From assembly GCF_947503045.1 (NCBI RefSeq), contig NZ_CANNCF010000002.1, forward strand, positions 775,501 to 839,500: 64,000 bases of DNA, given 5' to 3'. This document shows, in pieces, positions 43,278 to 52,583 of the stretch. Both the position numbers and the translations under genes were made by a program. The DNA is from an uncultured Tateyamaria sp. Lineage in GTDB: Bacteria; Pseudomonadota; Alphaproteobacteria; Rhodobacterales; Rhodobacteraceae. The notes beneath the pieces were generated by a model. That model ran no database searches and was not told the origin of the DNA. It saw nothing but the letters and a program-made list of their open reading frames with translations. Position 1 is the stretch's first letter, and each line of letters opens with the position of its first letter.

Positions 43278-43775
43278 TCAGGCGTTGATCTGGATCGGCG
43301 TCCCGTTGCGCACCATCGCGTAGACATCTTCCATCTCGCGATCTGTCACAGCGATACAGCCCCACGTCCAATCATCCGTGCCTTTGCGGAACGGCTTTGA
43401 ATTGCCGTGGATAAAGATGTCGCCGCCCGGTGGTTTGCCCAGCGCGGCAGCCTCGGCGCGATCCTTGGCGTTAGGATAAGAGATGCCCAGAGACAGGTGG
43501 AACCGGCTGTTCGGGTTACGCCGGTCGATCAGGTACGTGCCTTCCGGCGTGCGGCCATCGCCTTCGAAAAACTTGTCACCAATCGGCTCAAAGCCCAGAT
43601 CGATGTCGTAGTCCTTGAGCACCTTGTTGTTGTTAAACAGGTACATACGACGGGCTTCCTTGTTGACCACGATATAGGTCACCTCGGGCCCGCTATAGGT
43701 TTTGAACTTGCTTTGGGTGCATGCTCCGAGGCCCAAGGCCGCTGCACCCCCCATCATCAGATGTCTGCGCTTCAT
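43278..43775 (-). CDS. L,D-transpeptidase (YkuD), second copy
   Basis: A 165-aa YkuD protein. The start at 43775 gives a signal sequence MKRRHLMMGGAAALGLGACT with a lipobox-like LGAC, so it may be a lipoprotein. The domain shows IHGNS and the catalytic Cys in WTWGCIAVTDREMEDVY (about 148); GDGRTPEGTYLIDRRNP is also typical. An open frame extends further upstream, but without a signal-like start. Confidence 0.9.
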   Translation of the reverse strand: MKRRHLMMGGAAALGLGACTQSKFKTYSGPEVTYIVVNKEARRMYLFNNNKVLKDYDIDLGFEPIGDKFFEGDGRTPEGTYLIDRRNPNSRFHLSLGISYPNAKDRAEAAALGKPPGGDIFIHGNSKPFRKGTDDWTWGCIAVTDREMEDVYAMVRNGTPIQINA

Positions 43776-43888
43776 CGAAATCCTGTCCCAATTCGGTTTT
43801 TCTTTTATTTCCCGGCAAATACCACTTTTCCACACAATTCGCATAGTCGAAATTGAAAATGCGTCGATCACCAGCCCGTGATCAGCCC

Positions 43889-44665
43889 TCAAGTATCGCG
43901 TTTGTCCAGCTTGGCTTCGATGTCATCAAGGCGCTTCATCACCAGATCACGATACTCATCCGTCGCCGCATTGGACTCTTCGGAATGGGCATCCTGCATC
44001 GAGTTCACGATCAGACCCACCAGCAGGTTCACGACGGCAAATGTGGTGACCATGATGAACGGGACAAAGAACGCCCATGCATAGGGAAATTCCTTCATCA
44101 CCGGGCGCACGATGCCCATGGACCAGGATTCAAGGGTCATGATCTGGAACAGGGAATAGCCGCTTAAGCCCAAGGTGCCGAACCATTCGGGAAAGGTCGG
44201 GCCAAACAGTTTGGTCGCCATCACGGCCCCGATGTAAAAGATCATCGCCATCAGGACAAACACGCTGCCCATACCGGGCAGAGCGGTGACAAAGCCTTCG
44301 ACCACACGGCGCAGACTGGGGGCAACGGAAATCACCCGCAGCACCCGCAGGATGCGCAATGCACGCAAGACCGACAGGCCTTCGGTGCCCGGGGCCAGCG
44401 CGATGCCGACAATGATAAAGTCAAAGATGTTCCAGCCGCTGCGGAAGAATTTGAACCGGAACGCAAATAGCTTGGCCAAAAGTTCGATGACAAAGATCGC
44501 AAGGCAGATGTTGTCGATCAGATTGATCAGCCCACCGCCTATCGAAACGGCCGTCTCCGATGTTTCCAGGCCCAACGTGATCGCGTTCACGATGATCACG
44601 CCCATGATAAAGTTACTGAATTTGGGCCCTTCGAGAAATGCGGCCAAGCGTGCGCGATCAAACAT
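43889..44665 (-). CDS. Voltage-gated sodium channel, single-domain (NavSp1-like)
   Basis: A 258-aa subunit of a homotetrameric bacterial Na+ channel. S1 to S3 lie at about 17-95. S4 shows four gating arginines at every third residue (101, 104, 107, 110 in LSVLRALRILRVLRVI). S5 is 125-150, the pore helix and selectivity filter TLESWSM are at 177-183, S6 is about 198-222, and the tail after 236 has a coiled-coil pattern. The filter and tail match the roseobacter channel NavSp1. The ATG at 44665 is preferred; an upstream extension has no membrane features. Physiological role is not known; possibly linked to the Na+-driven flagellum or pH control. Confidence 0.93.
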   Translation of the reverse strand: MFDRARLAAFLEGPKFSNFIMGVIIVNAITLGLETSETAVSIGGGLINLIDNICLAIFVIELLAKLFAFRFKFFRSGWNIFDFIIVGIALAPGTEGLSVLRALRILRVLRVISVAPSLRRVVEGFVTALPGMGSVFVLMAMIFYIGAVMATKLFGPTFPEWFGTLGLSGYSLFQIMTLESWSMGIVRPVMKEFPYAWAFFVPFIMVTTFAVVNLLVGLIVNSMQDAHSEESNAATDEYRDLVMKRLDDIEAKLDKRDT

Positions 44666-44682
44666 ACGGCGTCTCCTTCGTC

Positions 44683-45909
44683 CTATCGCGTATGCGACAG
44701 ACGGAACGCTCCGACAAGTTCTACGTGCGCTGCCCAGCGAAACTGATCCACAGGCTGCACCCATTCGAGCACATAACCGGCACTGATCAGGGTCGCCGCA
44801 TCCCGCGCAAATGTCTGCGGATTGCAGGACACATGAGCGATGATCGGCGTCTGTGCCGCCGCAAGCTCGGCAATCTGCGCGGCTGCACCAGCGCGAGGCG
44901 GGTCAATGACGGCGGCCTCGTATGGTGCCAATTCATCCGGCAACAAGGGTCTGCGAAACAGATCACGGGCCACGCTTTCGATCCGCTTAAGCCCCTGTGC
45001 CTGCCGCCATCCCGCATCAAGCGCGGCCACCATCTCGGGCGCACCTTCGACAGCCAGCACTTCGGCCCGCTGTGCCAGTGGCAAGGCAAATGTGCCGCAG
45101 CCCGCAAACAGATCGACAACCGATTTCGCCTTGCCCACGATCTCTTGCACCAATCGTGTCAGGGTGTCCTGACCATGCTCTGTCGCTTGCAGAAACGCAC
45201 CCGGCGGCGGCACAACGCGGGCGGCACCGATGCTTTGTGCCGGAGGCACGCGCATCCCGATCAGTTCATCCTCCCAGGTGAGGCGCGCCAGTCGGTGGGT
45301 TTCACACAAAGCGGCCAGCACAATGCGCAGCGGCCCATCCAGCGGCTTGCCCCCGGTGACCGAGATATCCAGCCCTTCGCGGCTGTCCGTTGCGGTGACA
45401 GCCAGCGCACCTTTGCGGCTGGCCCCGGCCATGGCCAACGCCTCGGCCAACGGGCCAATACTCGACAGCGTAGGTGTGACCAGAATGCAGTTCGGCACCG
45501 GAATGATGGCGTCGGATTTGCGGGCATGGAATCCGACCATCGCGCCCTTTTTCGTGCGGCGTGCGGCGAAGGTGGCCCGCCTGCGGGAGCGGTCAGGAGA
45601 CGTCAGTGTCGGGCGCACGTCCGTCTCTAACCCGTGAACAGAAAGGGCTGTGACCACCAGTTCACGCTTCCAGCTGGCCACCAGATCATCGCTGGCATGT
45701 TGCAGTTGGCACCCACCGCAAGATCGGAAATGCGGACAAGGCGCAGATACCCGTTCAGGCGAAGGCGTGTCGATGGTCACGTCGGTCAGGGCATCGCCAT
45801 CAACCGTCCCGCTCACCACTTCACCCGGCAGGGCCAGGGGCACAAATAGCGGGCCACGCGCGACGCCGTCGCCTTGCTGGCCCAATCGATCAATGGTCAC
45901 TGTTGTCAT
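44683..45909 (-). CDS. RNA (uracil-5)-methyltransferase of the RumA/TrmA family
   Basis: A 408-aa class I SAM-dependent RNA methyltransferase. The Fe-S cluster motif CPHFRSCGGCQLQH (about 58-71) with a further Cys in VPNCILV, the SAM loop SVVDLFAGCGTFALPLA, DPPRAG and the catalytic Cys in HVSCNPQTFARDA place it in the RumA (RlmD/RlmC) branch, so it most likely makes m5U in 23S rRNA. The start at 45909 begins the conserved MTTVTIDRLGQQGDG; an extension upstream lacks similarity. Confidence 0.9.
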   Translation of the reverse strand: MTTVTIDRLGQQGDGVARGPLFVPLALPGEVVSGTVDGDALTDVTIDTPSPERVSAPCPHFRSCGGCQLQHASDDLVASWKRELVVTALSVHGLETDVRPTLTSPDRSRRRATFAARRTKKGAMVGFHARKSDAIIPVPNCILVTPTLSSIGPLAEALAMAGASRKGALAVTATDSREGLDISVTGGKPLDGPLRIVLAALCETHRLARLTWEDELIGMRVPPAQSIGAARVVPPPGAFLQATEHGQDTLTRLVQEIVGKAKSVVDLFAGCGTFALPLAQRAEVLAVEGAPEMVAALDAGWRQAQGLKRIESVARDLFRRPLLPDELAPYEAAVIDPPRAGAAAQIAELAAAQTPIIAHVSCNPQTFARDAATLISAGYVLEWVQPVDQFRWAAHVELVGAFRLSHTR

Positions 45910-45949
45910 GGGCCCAAGGCCTACCGGGCGAACGCGTCCGGCAAAAGCC

Positions 45950-47782
45950 CTATTCGGCCGCCTGCGTGCGGATGAATCCACCGGACTGGCGTTGCCAATA
46001 GCGGGCGTAAAGGCCACCTTTTGCCAGCAGCGCATCATGGGTGCCCTCCTCGACGATGCGCCCATCATCCATCACCAGAATGCGATCCATCTCGGTCAGG
46101 GTGGACAGACGGTGGGCGATGGCCAGCACGGTCTTGCCCTCCATCACGCGGGTGAGGGCCGATTGGATCGCGGCCTCGACCTCGCTGTCGAGCGCGCTTG
46201 TCGCCTCGTCCAGCACCAGAATCGGCGCGTCCTTGAGGATGGCACGGGCCAGCGCGATGCGCTGACGTTGCCCGCCGGACAGCTTTACGCCCCGTTCGCC
46301 CAAATGCGCGTCATAGCCGCGGCGTCCCTTGTGATCCTGTAGATCCAGGATGAAATCATGGGCTTCGGCCTTGCCCGCCGCCTCGATCATCGCCGCCTCA
46401 TCCGCATCGGGATTGCCATAGAGGATATTGTCACTTGCAGCGCGATTGAACATCGCGGTTTCCTGCGTGACCATCCCGATATTGCGGCGCAGGCTTTCCT
46501 GCGTCACGGCGCGGGTGTCCTGCCCGTCGATCAGAATGTGACCCTGTTCCGGCTCATAAAGGCGCAACAACAGCGATACGAGCGTGGATTTCCCCGCACC
46601 AGACGCGCCCACAAGACCCACTTTTTCCCCCGGTTTGATCGTCAGCGACACATCCTGAATGCCGCCCGTATCCCGCCCATAGGCAAAGCCAAGACTGTCA
46701 AAAGTGATCTCTCCTTTCGACACGTCCAGACGCGCAGCACCCGGCGCATCATCGACGCGGGACCGGGGGGTCAGGGTGCGCATCCCGTCCTCGACCTCGC
46801 CCACGTTCGAATAGATCGCCATCAGGGTGAAACTGACCCAGCCGGTCATCTGCGCAATGCGGATGGCAACGGCGCCCGAGGCGACGATATCCCCGGGCGA
46901 GGCCAGCCCGCGCTGCCACATCAGGATGGTGCCGCCCAGCAACAGCACAGGCAGCAACCCCGCCAGTGTCATCAGGGCAAGGCGGAATCCGGCGGCTAGA
47001 ATGCCGAACTGCACAGAATTGGCACGGAAGGTCGCCATCGCGCCAAGGGCGGCCTGATCTTCATGATCATCATGGGCAAACAGCTTGACCGTCTTGATAT
47101 TGGTAATCGTGTCGACCACCTGCCCCGACACCATTGCACGGGACGCAGCCCGCGCGGCCGAGCGTTTGCGGATGCGCGGCAGGTACCAGCGGATCAGTGC
47201 GAAATAGAAGATCAACCAGACGCCAAAACCCAACGCGACGCGCCAATCAATGGCCAAAAGCAGCAGAACAGAACCAACCAATGAGGCCAGCGCAAAGGCC
47301 ACCACGTTGATGAATTCCGACACGACATCCGTGACGGCACGCGCCGCCTGCATCTGCTTTTGTGCAATGCGACCGGCGAAATCGTCGTCAAAGAACCCGA
47401 CCGACTGGCCCAAAGTCCAGCGATGCAGACGCGACAGCACCAGCGGGTTCACATTGGGTTGCACGATGATGGCGTTGGTCGCCGCGCTCAGCCCGAACAG
47501 CACCGGGCGCGCGATCAGAAAGAACACCAGCGAACCGATGACCAGCCCAAGGTTGCTGACGTCAAAGAACCCGTCTGGGCCCAGCGTGACCGTGGCATCA
47601 ATCACCCAGCCAAGGATCAGCGCGGTGCCCGCCTCAAGCGCGCCCGCCGCCGCCGAACAAAACCCGGCCAGCCACAGCGCAGGCCAGGCACCCGACAGAC
47701 ACCAGCGCATGAAGGGCCACAGCTCTTGCGGTGGTGGCCCTTCGGCACGGCGAAACGAATCGATCCAGTTCGAAATCTTCAC
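45950..47782 (-). CDS. ABC exporter, TM-NBD half-transporter B
   Basis: A 610-aa protein with six transmembrane helices (about 30-320) fused to an ATPase domain (about 355-600): Walker A GASGAGKST, Q-loop GMVTQETAMF, signature LSGGQRQR, Walker B ILVLDEATSALD and switch IAHRLST. All catalytic residues are intact. It starts four bases inside the preceding ABC gene (ATGA), so the two very likely form a heterodimer. The N-terminal SFRRAEGPPPQELW has no signal peptide. The substrate is not known; lipid or drug export is possible. Confidence 0.9.
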   Translation of the reverse strand: MKISNWIDSFRRAEGPPPQELWPFMRWCLSGAWPALWLAGFCSAAAGALEAGTALILGWVIDATVTLGPDGFFDVSNLGLVIGSLVFFLIARPVLFGLSAATNAIIVQPNVNPLVLSRLHRWTLGQSVGFFDDDFAGRIAQKQMQAARAVTDVVSEFINVVAFALASLVGSVLLLLAIDWRVALGFGVWLIFYFALIRWYLPRIRKRSAARAASRAMVSGQVVDTITNIKTVKLFAHDDHEDQAALGAMATFRANSVQFGILAAGFRLALMTLAGLLPVLLLGGTILMWQRGLASPGDIVASGAVAIRIAQMTGWVSFTLMAIYSNVGEVEDGMRTLTPRSRVDDAPGAARLDVSKGEITFDSLGFAYGRDTGGIQDVSLTIKPGEKVGLVGASGAGKSTLVSLLLRLYEPEQGHILIDGQDTRAVTQESLRRNIGMVTQETAMFNRAASDNILYGNPDADEAAMIEAAGKAEAHDFILDLQDHKGRRGYDAHLGERGVKLSGGQRQRIALARAILKDAPILVLDEATSALDSEVEAAIQSALTRVMEGKTVLAIAHRLSTLTEMDRILVMDDGRIVEEGTHDALLAKGGLYARYWQRQSGGFIRTQAAE

Positions 47783-49617
47783 TCGGCTGCCTCGGTTGCG
47801 ATGAACCCGCCCGACTGGCGCGCCCAGAACTCTGAATATAGGCCACCTTTTTTCAAAAGCGCGTCATGGGGGCCGTCTTCGACAATATTGCCGTCATCAA
47901 GCACAAGGATGCGATCCATTTCGGCAATGGTGGACAGGCGGTGCGCAATTGCGATCACCGTCTTGCCCTCCATCATCTTGTAAAGCGTGTCCTGAATCGC
48001 CGCCTCAACCTCACTGTCGAGCGCGCTTGTTGCCTCGTCCAGCACAAGGATCGGCGCGTTTTTCAGGATGACACGGGCAAGAGTCACACGCTGACGCTGT
48101 CCGCCGGACAATTTCACGCCGCGTTCCCCAACTTGCGCCTCGTAACCGGGACGTCCCTCAGGATCGGACAGATCAAGAATGAAATCATGGGCTTGCGCCT
48201 GCCTTGCCGCCTCGATCATCTCTTCCTCGCTCGCGTCGGGACGGCCATAAAAGATGTTCTCACGCACTGAACGGTGCAGCAGCGAACTGTCCTGTTGGAC
48301 CATGCCGATGTTCAGACGCAGACTGTCTTGGGTCACCTGCGTGATGTCCTGACCGTCGATCAGGATCTGACCGGATTCAGGGTCGTAAAAGCGCAAAAGC
48401 AGCTTGACCAAGGTCGACTTGCCCGCACCCGAGCGGCCAACCACACCGACCTTTTCGCCGGCGCGGATGGTAAAGCTGACAGAGGACAAACCGCCACTGC
48501 CGCGCCCGTAATGGTGCGTCAGGTTCTTCACCTCGATCTGGCCGCGCTGCATGAGAAGCGGCTTGGCATTGGCGGCATCGACCAGCGTGATCGGTTGGGC
48601 AATGGTCTCCATACCCTCGGCCACCACACCCAGTTCCTGAAAGAATGAGGTCAGCGCCCACATGATCCAGCCCGTCATGGCGTTCAGACGCAATGTCAGC
48701 GCCGTGGCCGCAGCAACCACACCCACGCTGGCCGCACCTTGAGTCCACAAGGCAATGGCCCAGCCGACCACACCCACGATCAGCAACCCGTTCAACACCA
48801 TCAGTACGACATCCATGATGGTGAACAGGCGCATCTCGCGCATGAAAGTGGTGCGCGTGTTTTCGATGGCGGACTTGGCATAGTCCAGCTCGCGTTCGTG
48901 GTGGGCGAACATCTTGACCGAATGGATGTTGGTATAGGCGTCAACCAGCTTGCCAGTCAGTTGCGAGCGCGCGTCTGATGCCGCCTTGGACGCAGGGCCG
49001 ATGCGTTTGACCGTCCACACCACCAGCGCAGCATAAAGCACAAACCACACCAACAGTGGCAGCAGCAGTCTCATATCGGCCACCATCAGCAACACCGCCG
49101 CACCAAGCAGGTAGGCCAGCGAAAACGAAATCGCGTCAAAGACCTGAAAAATCACCTCGCCTGCCGACCGCGGGGTCTGCATGAGGCGGTTGGCAATGCG
49201 CCCGGCAAAGTCGTTCTCGAACCAGCCAACGGATTGACGCAACACGTGTTTATGCGCCCGCCAGCGGATCAAACTGCCAAAGTTCGGCAAAATCGTGTTG
49301 TTGAGCAACAGCACATCCAGCATCTGCAACAAGGGCCGGGCCACCAGCACGAACACGGCGACCAGAATCACCTCGGTTCCGTAGGTATCCCAGAACGCGT
49401 CCGGTGATGTGCCAAGCAGATCGACGACGCGGCCCATATAGTAGATCAGGCCAACCTCGATCGAGGCCACGACAAGTGACATGATGGCGGCCAGCACAAA
49501 GACGCCTTTGAACGGTTCGGAATACCCGCGCAGAAATGGCCAGATTTTTGTGGGGGGCGTGTCGGTTTCAGTATAGCTGACATACGGATCGACAAGCGAT
49601 TCAAAGTATTTGAACAT
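47779..49617 (-). CDS. ABC exporter, TM-NBD half-transporter A
   Basis: A 612-aa partner of the next gene. The membrane domain (about 30-320) is followed by an ATPase with GRSGAGKST, Q-loop GMVQQDSSLL, LSGGQRQRVTLAR, ILVLDEATSALD and IAHRLST. Similarity to the adjoining gene along the entire length indicates duplication. The ATPase ends IATEAAE; the other copy ends RTQAAE. Upstream of the start is a 164-base gap before cca. Confidence 0.9.
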   Translation of the reverse strand: MFKYFESLVDPYVSYTETDTPPTKIWPFLRGYSEPFKGVFVLAAIMSLVVASIEVGLIYYMGRVVDLLGTSPDAFWDTYGTEVILVAVFVLVARPLLQMLDVLLLNNTILPNFGSLIRWRAHKHVLRQSVGWFENDFAGRIANRLMQTPRSAGEVIFQVFDAISFSLAYLLGAAVLLMVADMRLLLPLLVWFVLYAALVVWTVKRIGPASKAASDARSQLTGKLVDAYTNIHSVKMFAHHERELDYAKSAIENTRTTFMREMRLFTIMDVVLMVLNGLLIVGVVGWAIALWTQGAASVGVVAAATALTLRLNAMTGWIMWALTSFFQELGVVAEGMETIAQPITLVDAANAKPLLMQRGQIEVKNLTHHYGRGSGGLSSVSFTIRAGEKVGVVGRSGAGKSTLVKLLLRFYDPESGQILIDGQDITQVTQDSLRLNIGMVQQDSSLLHRSVRENIFYGRPDASEEEMIEAARQAQAHDFILDLSDPEGRPGYEAQVGERGVKLSGGQRQRVTLARVILKNAPILVLDEATSALDSEVEAAIQDTLYKMMEGKTVIAIAHRLSTIAEMDRILVLDDGNIVEDGPHDALLKKGGLYSEFWARQSGGFIATEAAE

Positions 49618-49781
49618 GGGGAAATCTCGGAGATTGGTGGTGCAACATGGGTGTGACGCAGGCCAAAGCCCGTTTCGTCACATCAGACGATCGGCGACAA
49701 TATCAGGTGTCGTTCCAGATCCCGCGAACCATGTGGTATCCTCCGTGTTCGCGATACTCTTAGCGCTGGTCGCTCAAAAAG

Positions 49782-50954
49782 TCACGCGCCCAAAAGCGCG
49801 TTTTTCGACTTTTCGAGATTTGAGGCCAACCACTCCGACTTGAGTGCCGCCAGCCTGTCGCCCAGCGCCTTGCCTTGGAGGTCAGGCAAGTCACTGGCTT
49901 TGATCGGAAATTCGGCCTGTGCCCCTTCGGCAACTTCGCTGATTTCTGACACATCCAGAACGGTATTGGCCATCACCGCACGCAGCAAGATCGCGCCGAA
50001 CCCTGCCCCTTTTCCTGCCATATGCCCGATGGCTTTTGCCCCCAGCGCGCTTGTGCTGTGATCCCGGATCGACGCCAGACGCTTTTGATCTGCCCGCGAC
50101 AAACGCAGCCGGTCCGCCACATCCTCCCCGCCCAGCGCAGCAAGCCGGGTCACGGGATCTGCAGCGGCCCCGACACCCTGTTCCAGATGGACAAGTGGGG
50201 CCACCAGTGTTGGGTCAGCCCCCGGCAGGATTGCACTCAACACTCCGGTCTGCGCCATTACGGCCAGCGCTGGCGCGGGATCAGGCGCAGACAGCAGTTT
50301 GACCATCTCGGCACCCACACGTTCGGCAGATAACGTCTCTAACTCGTCAAGATTTGTGGCAATGCCGTCCAGCGCCTCGGCATCCCAACCCTGATCGGGG
50401 GCCGCATACCACGCATGAAAGCGAAAGAACCGCAGCGTGCGCAGGTAATCCTCGCGAATGCGCTGCCCGGCATCTTCGATAAACCGGATGCGTCCCACCT
50501 GCAGGTCCGGCAGACCGTGCAGCGGATCAACGACTGTGCCCCTGCGATCCGCATAGATGGCGTTCATCGTGAAATCGCGGCGGCGGGCATCATCCTCGAT
50601 ATGCGTTGAAAAGGCGACAACCGCGCGGCGACCATCCGTCGCCACATCGCGCCGGAACGTGGTGACCTCAAAGGCGTCTCCCCTCGCCACCACCGTAACC
50701 GTGCCGTGATCGACACCGGTGGGAATGGCGCGGAAGCCAGCGGCCTTCACGATCCGCATTACCTGATCAGGCGTGGCATCCGTGGAAATATCAATGTCGC
50801 TCGCCGCCAATCCCAGCAGTGCATTGCGCACACAGCCCCCGACGAACAGAGCAACATGACCTGCGTCTTCGAGGACTTGGCACAGTTTTTGCGCCGCCGG
50901 ATCGGTCAGAAACGGCGTCTTCGGGTCTAGATCTTGGGCAATGCGTCGGTCCAT
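49782..50954 (-). CDS. cca: CCA-adding tRNA nucleotidyltransferase
   Basis: Adds the 3' CCA to tRNAs, or a related poly(A)-polymerase. The 390-aa class II protein has the nucleotidyltransferase signature FVGGCVRNALLGLAASDIDIST (shown as FVGGCVRN and SDIDIST) with the DxD metal pair, then VTTFRRDVATDGR, RRDFTMNAIYAD and FIEDAGQRIREDYLRTLRFFRF. No HD domain is seen. The start overlaps the end of the upstream NUDIX gene by 28 bases, so translation is coupled. Confidence 0.94.
   Translation of the reverse strand: MDRRIAQDLDPKTPFLTDPAAQKLCQVLEDAGHVALFVGGCVRNALLGLAASDIDISTDATPDQVMRIVKAAGFRAIPTGVDHGTVTVVARGDAFEVTTFRRDVATDGRRAVVAFSTHIEDDARRRDFTMNAIYADRRGTVVDPLHGLPDLQVGRIRFIEDAGQRIREDYLRTLRFFRFHAWYAAPDQGWDAEALDGIATNLDELETLSAERVGAEMVKLLSAPDPAPALAVMAQTGVLSAILPGADPTLVAPLVHLEQGVGAAADPVTRLAALGGEDVADRLRLSRADQKRLASIRDHSTSALGAKAIGHMAGKGAGFGAILLRAVMANTVLDVSEISEVAEGAQAEFPIKASDLPDLQGKALGDRLAALKSEWLASNLEKSKNALLGA
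49783..49805 (-). terminator. Possible terminator at the cca stop
   Basis: On the minus strand CGCGC and GCGCG pair around TTTTGG across the last codons of cca, and TTTTT follows four bases later. The stem is only five base pairs and overlaps coding sequence, so this is a weak call. Confidence 0.35.
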
Positions 50955-51526
50955 CCCCGCAATATACGCGCGGTCGCGCCCCAGATGTAATAGGGCCCGT
51001 AAGGCACCGCGTAATAAGACCGACGATGGCCGCGCCAGCGCCGCGATTCCACGACATAGTTGGAAGGATCGAGGACATGGGCCAGGGGTACGCGGAACAC
51101 TTCGGCAACTTCGCCCGCCTCCGGCACGGCCTGAAACTCCTGCGTAATCAGTGCGATGACCGGCGTCACAGTGAACGCCGTGACGGTTTCATGGGGCGCG
51201 AATGTGCCAAGCACCTCGGCATGGTCCAGCGGCAGGCCGATTTCCTCATGCGCCTCGCGCAGCGCGGTGGCGATCAGGTTTTCATCGCCTTCGTCCTGTT
51301 TGCCGCCGGGAAAGGCGATCTGACCCGGATGGTGTTTCAGAGCCGAAGACCGCTTGGTCAGGATCAGATCATATCCGTCGCGCCCCGCAATGATGGGTGC
51401 AAGCACAGCGGCCGGACGTAGGCGACGCCCCGCCACCAGGCTCACATCCGGGTTCAGATCAAAATCAGACGAGGCATCACCGCCCCGCGCCAGCGCGGCG
51501 CAGGTGCGGGAGATGAGATCACTCAC
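50927..51526 (-). CDS. CoA pyrophosphatase-type NUDIX hydrolase
   Basis: A 199-aa NUDIX enzyme. The sequence LTKRSSALKHHPGQIAFPGG is the NuCoA motif of CoA/acyl-CoA pyrophosphatases, followed by the NUDIX box from GGKQDEGD to REAHEEIGL. It probably turns over CoA or oxidised CoA. The GTG at 51526 begins SDLISRTC and overlaps the hslO stop (GTGAGTGA), so it is preferred to a start at 51568 buried in hslO. Its end overlaps cca. Confidence 0.87.
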   Translation of the reverse strand: MSDLISRTCAALARGGDASSDFDLNPDVSLVAGRRLRPAAVLAPIIAGRDGYDLILTKRSSALKHHPGQIAFPGGKQDEGDENLIATALREAHEEIGLPLDHAEVLGTFAPHETVTAFTVTPVIALITQEFQAVPEAGEVAEVFRVPLAHVLDPSNYVVESRRWRGHRRSYYAVPYGPYYIWGATARILRGWTDALPKI

Positions 51527-52505
51527 CGGTCTGGGCGTCGGCCTCGAACCCGACCGAGGCCGGATCAAGGTCGTAATGCGCCCCGCAGAACTGGCAATCG
51601 GCAGTCACACGCCCATCGTCCGTAGTCATCTTTTCGATGTCACGGGCTGAATAGATCGACAGGCTTTGACGCACGCGATCTTCGGAACAGGTACAGCCAA
51701 AGCGCACCGGTTGCGTGTCAAACACGCGCGGCGTTTCCTCATGAAACAGACGCAGCAACAGGTCATTGGGTGGGACCTGCGGGCCGATCAGCTCCATCTC
51801 TTCGACTGTGTCGAGCAAGATGTTCACACGGTTCCAGTTCTCGGACGCATCGCCGTCAAGCAGATCGGTTGCGGCCAGCAACTCGCCCGTTCCCTCACCC
51901 TTGGCCATCAACGGAGACGCCTTCGGCATGTGCTGGAGCATCACGCCCCCGGCGCGCCAATGCTCGGCGACACCCGGTTCGGACGACTTGCCAAAGCTGA
52001 GCTGAAAGCGGGTCGGCAACTGCTCGGACTGGGCAAAATAGGCCTCGGCACAAGCGGCCAGCGACCCACCTTCAAGCGGGGTGATGCCCTGGTACGGGGT
52101 CATGCCCTTGCCCTGATCGATCATGATGGCAAAGTATCCCTCGCCCACCTGATCAAAGGGGGCGGCATCGGTCAGCCGATCCGCATCATAGCTGGCATAG
52201 GCACGAATGCGCGCCGGGTCCCCCTCTTTCTCGGGGCCATAGTAATCCGTAGAGATCATGCGCACCGCACCCTTGGACTGCACCTGCAATTGCAGCTTCC
52301 AGCGCAGCTTGATCGTCTGGCCGATCAGCGCGGTCAGCAATGCCATTTCCGCCACCAACGCCTCGACCTGGGGGGGATAATTGTGCTGCTTGAGGATACC
52401 ACCCAGCACCCCGTCCAGACGCGCGACGCGTCCGCGGATGTCAGCGGCATCAAGTTGGAATGGCAGGACGGTGTCGTCCCACACGAGTTGCGAACCAAGA
52501 GTCAT
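51519..52505 (-). CDS. hslO: Redox-regulated chaperone Hsp33
   Basis: Holdase activated by oxidation and heat. The 328-aa protein begins MTLGSQLVWDDTVLPF, has the central substrate-binding region and ends with four zinc cysteines arranged as CTC and CQFC (FGCTCSEDRV, ADCQFCGAHYDLDP). The start at 52505 follows AAAGGAAA. It leads the hslO-nudix-cca series, all with overlaps. Confidence 0.95.
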   Translation of the reverse strand: MTLGSQLVWDDTVLPFQLDAADIRGRVARLDGVLGGILKQHNYPPQVEALVAEMALLTALIGQTIKLRWKLQLQVQSKGAVRMISTDYYGPEKEGDPARIRAYASYDADRLTDAAPFDQVGEGYFAIMIDQGKGMTPYQGITPLEGGSLAACAEAYFAQSEQLPTRFQLSFGKSSEPGVAEHWRAGGVMLQHMPKASPLMAKGEGTGELLAATDLLDGDASENWNRVNILLDTVEEMELIGPQVPPNDLLLRLFHEETPRVFDTQPVRFGCTCSEDRVRQSLSIYSARDIEKMTTDDGRVTADCQFCGAHYDLDPASVGFEADAQTGE

Positions 52506-52583
52506 GGGGTTTCCTTTGGCGCCACGTATTGGCATATCGAAGCCCTATATAGGATTGTGTGTCAAAACTGAAAGAGGGTGCCG

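Noticed and set aside
45909-46068. N-terminal extension of the RNA methyltransferase
   Set aside because: Lies in the end of the neighbouring ABC transporter gene and its residues are not family-like.
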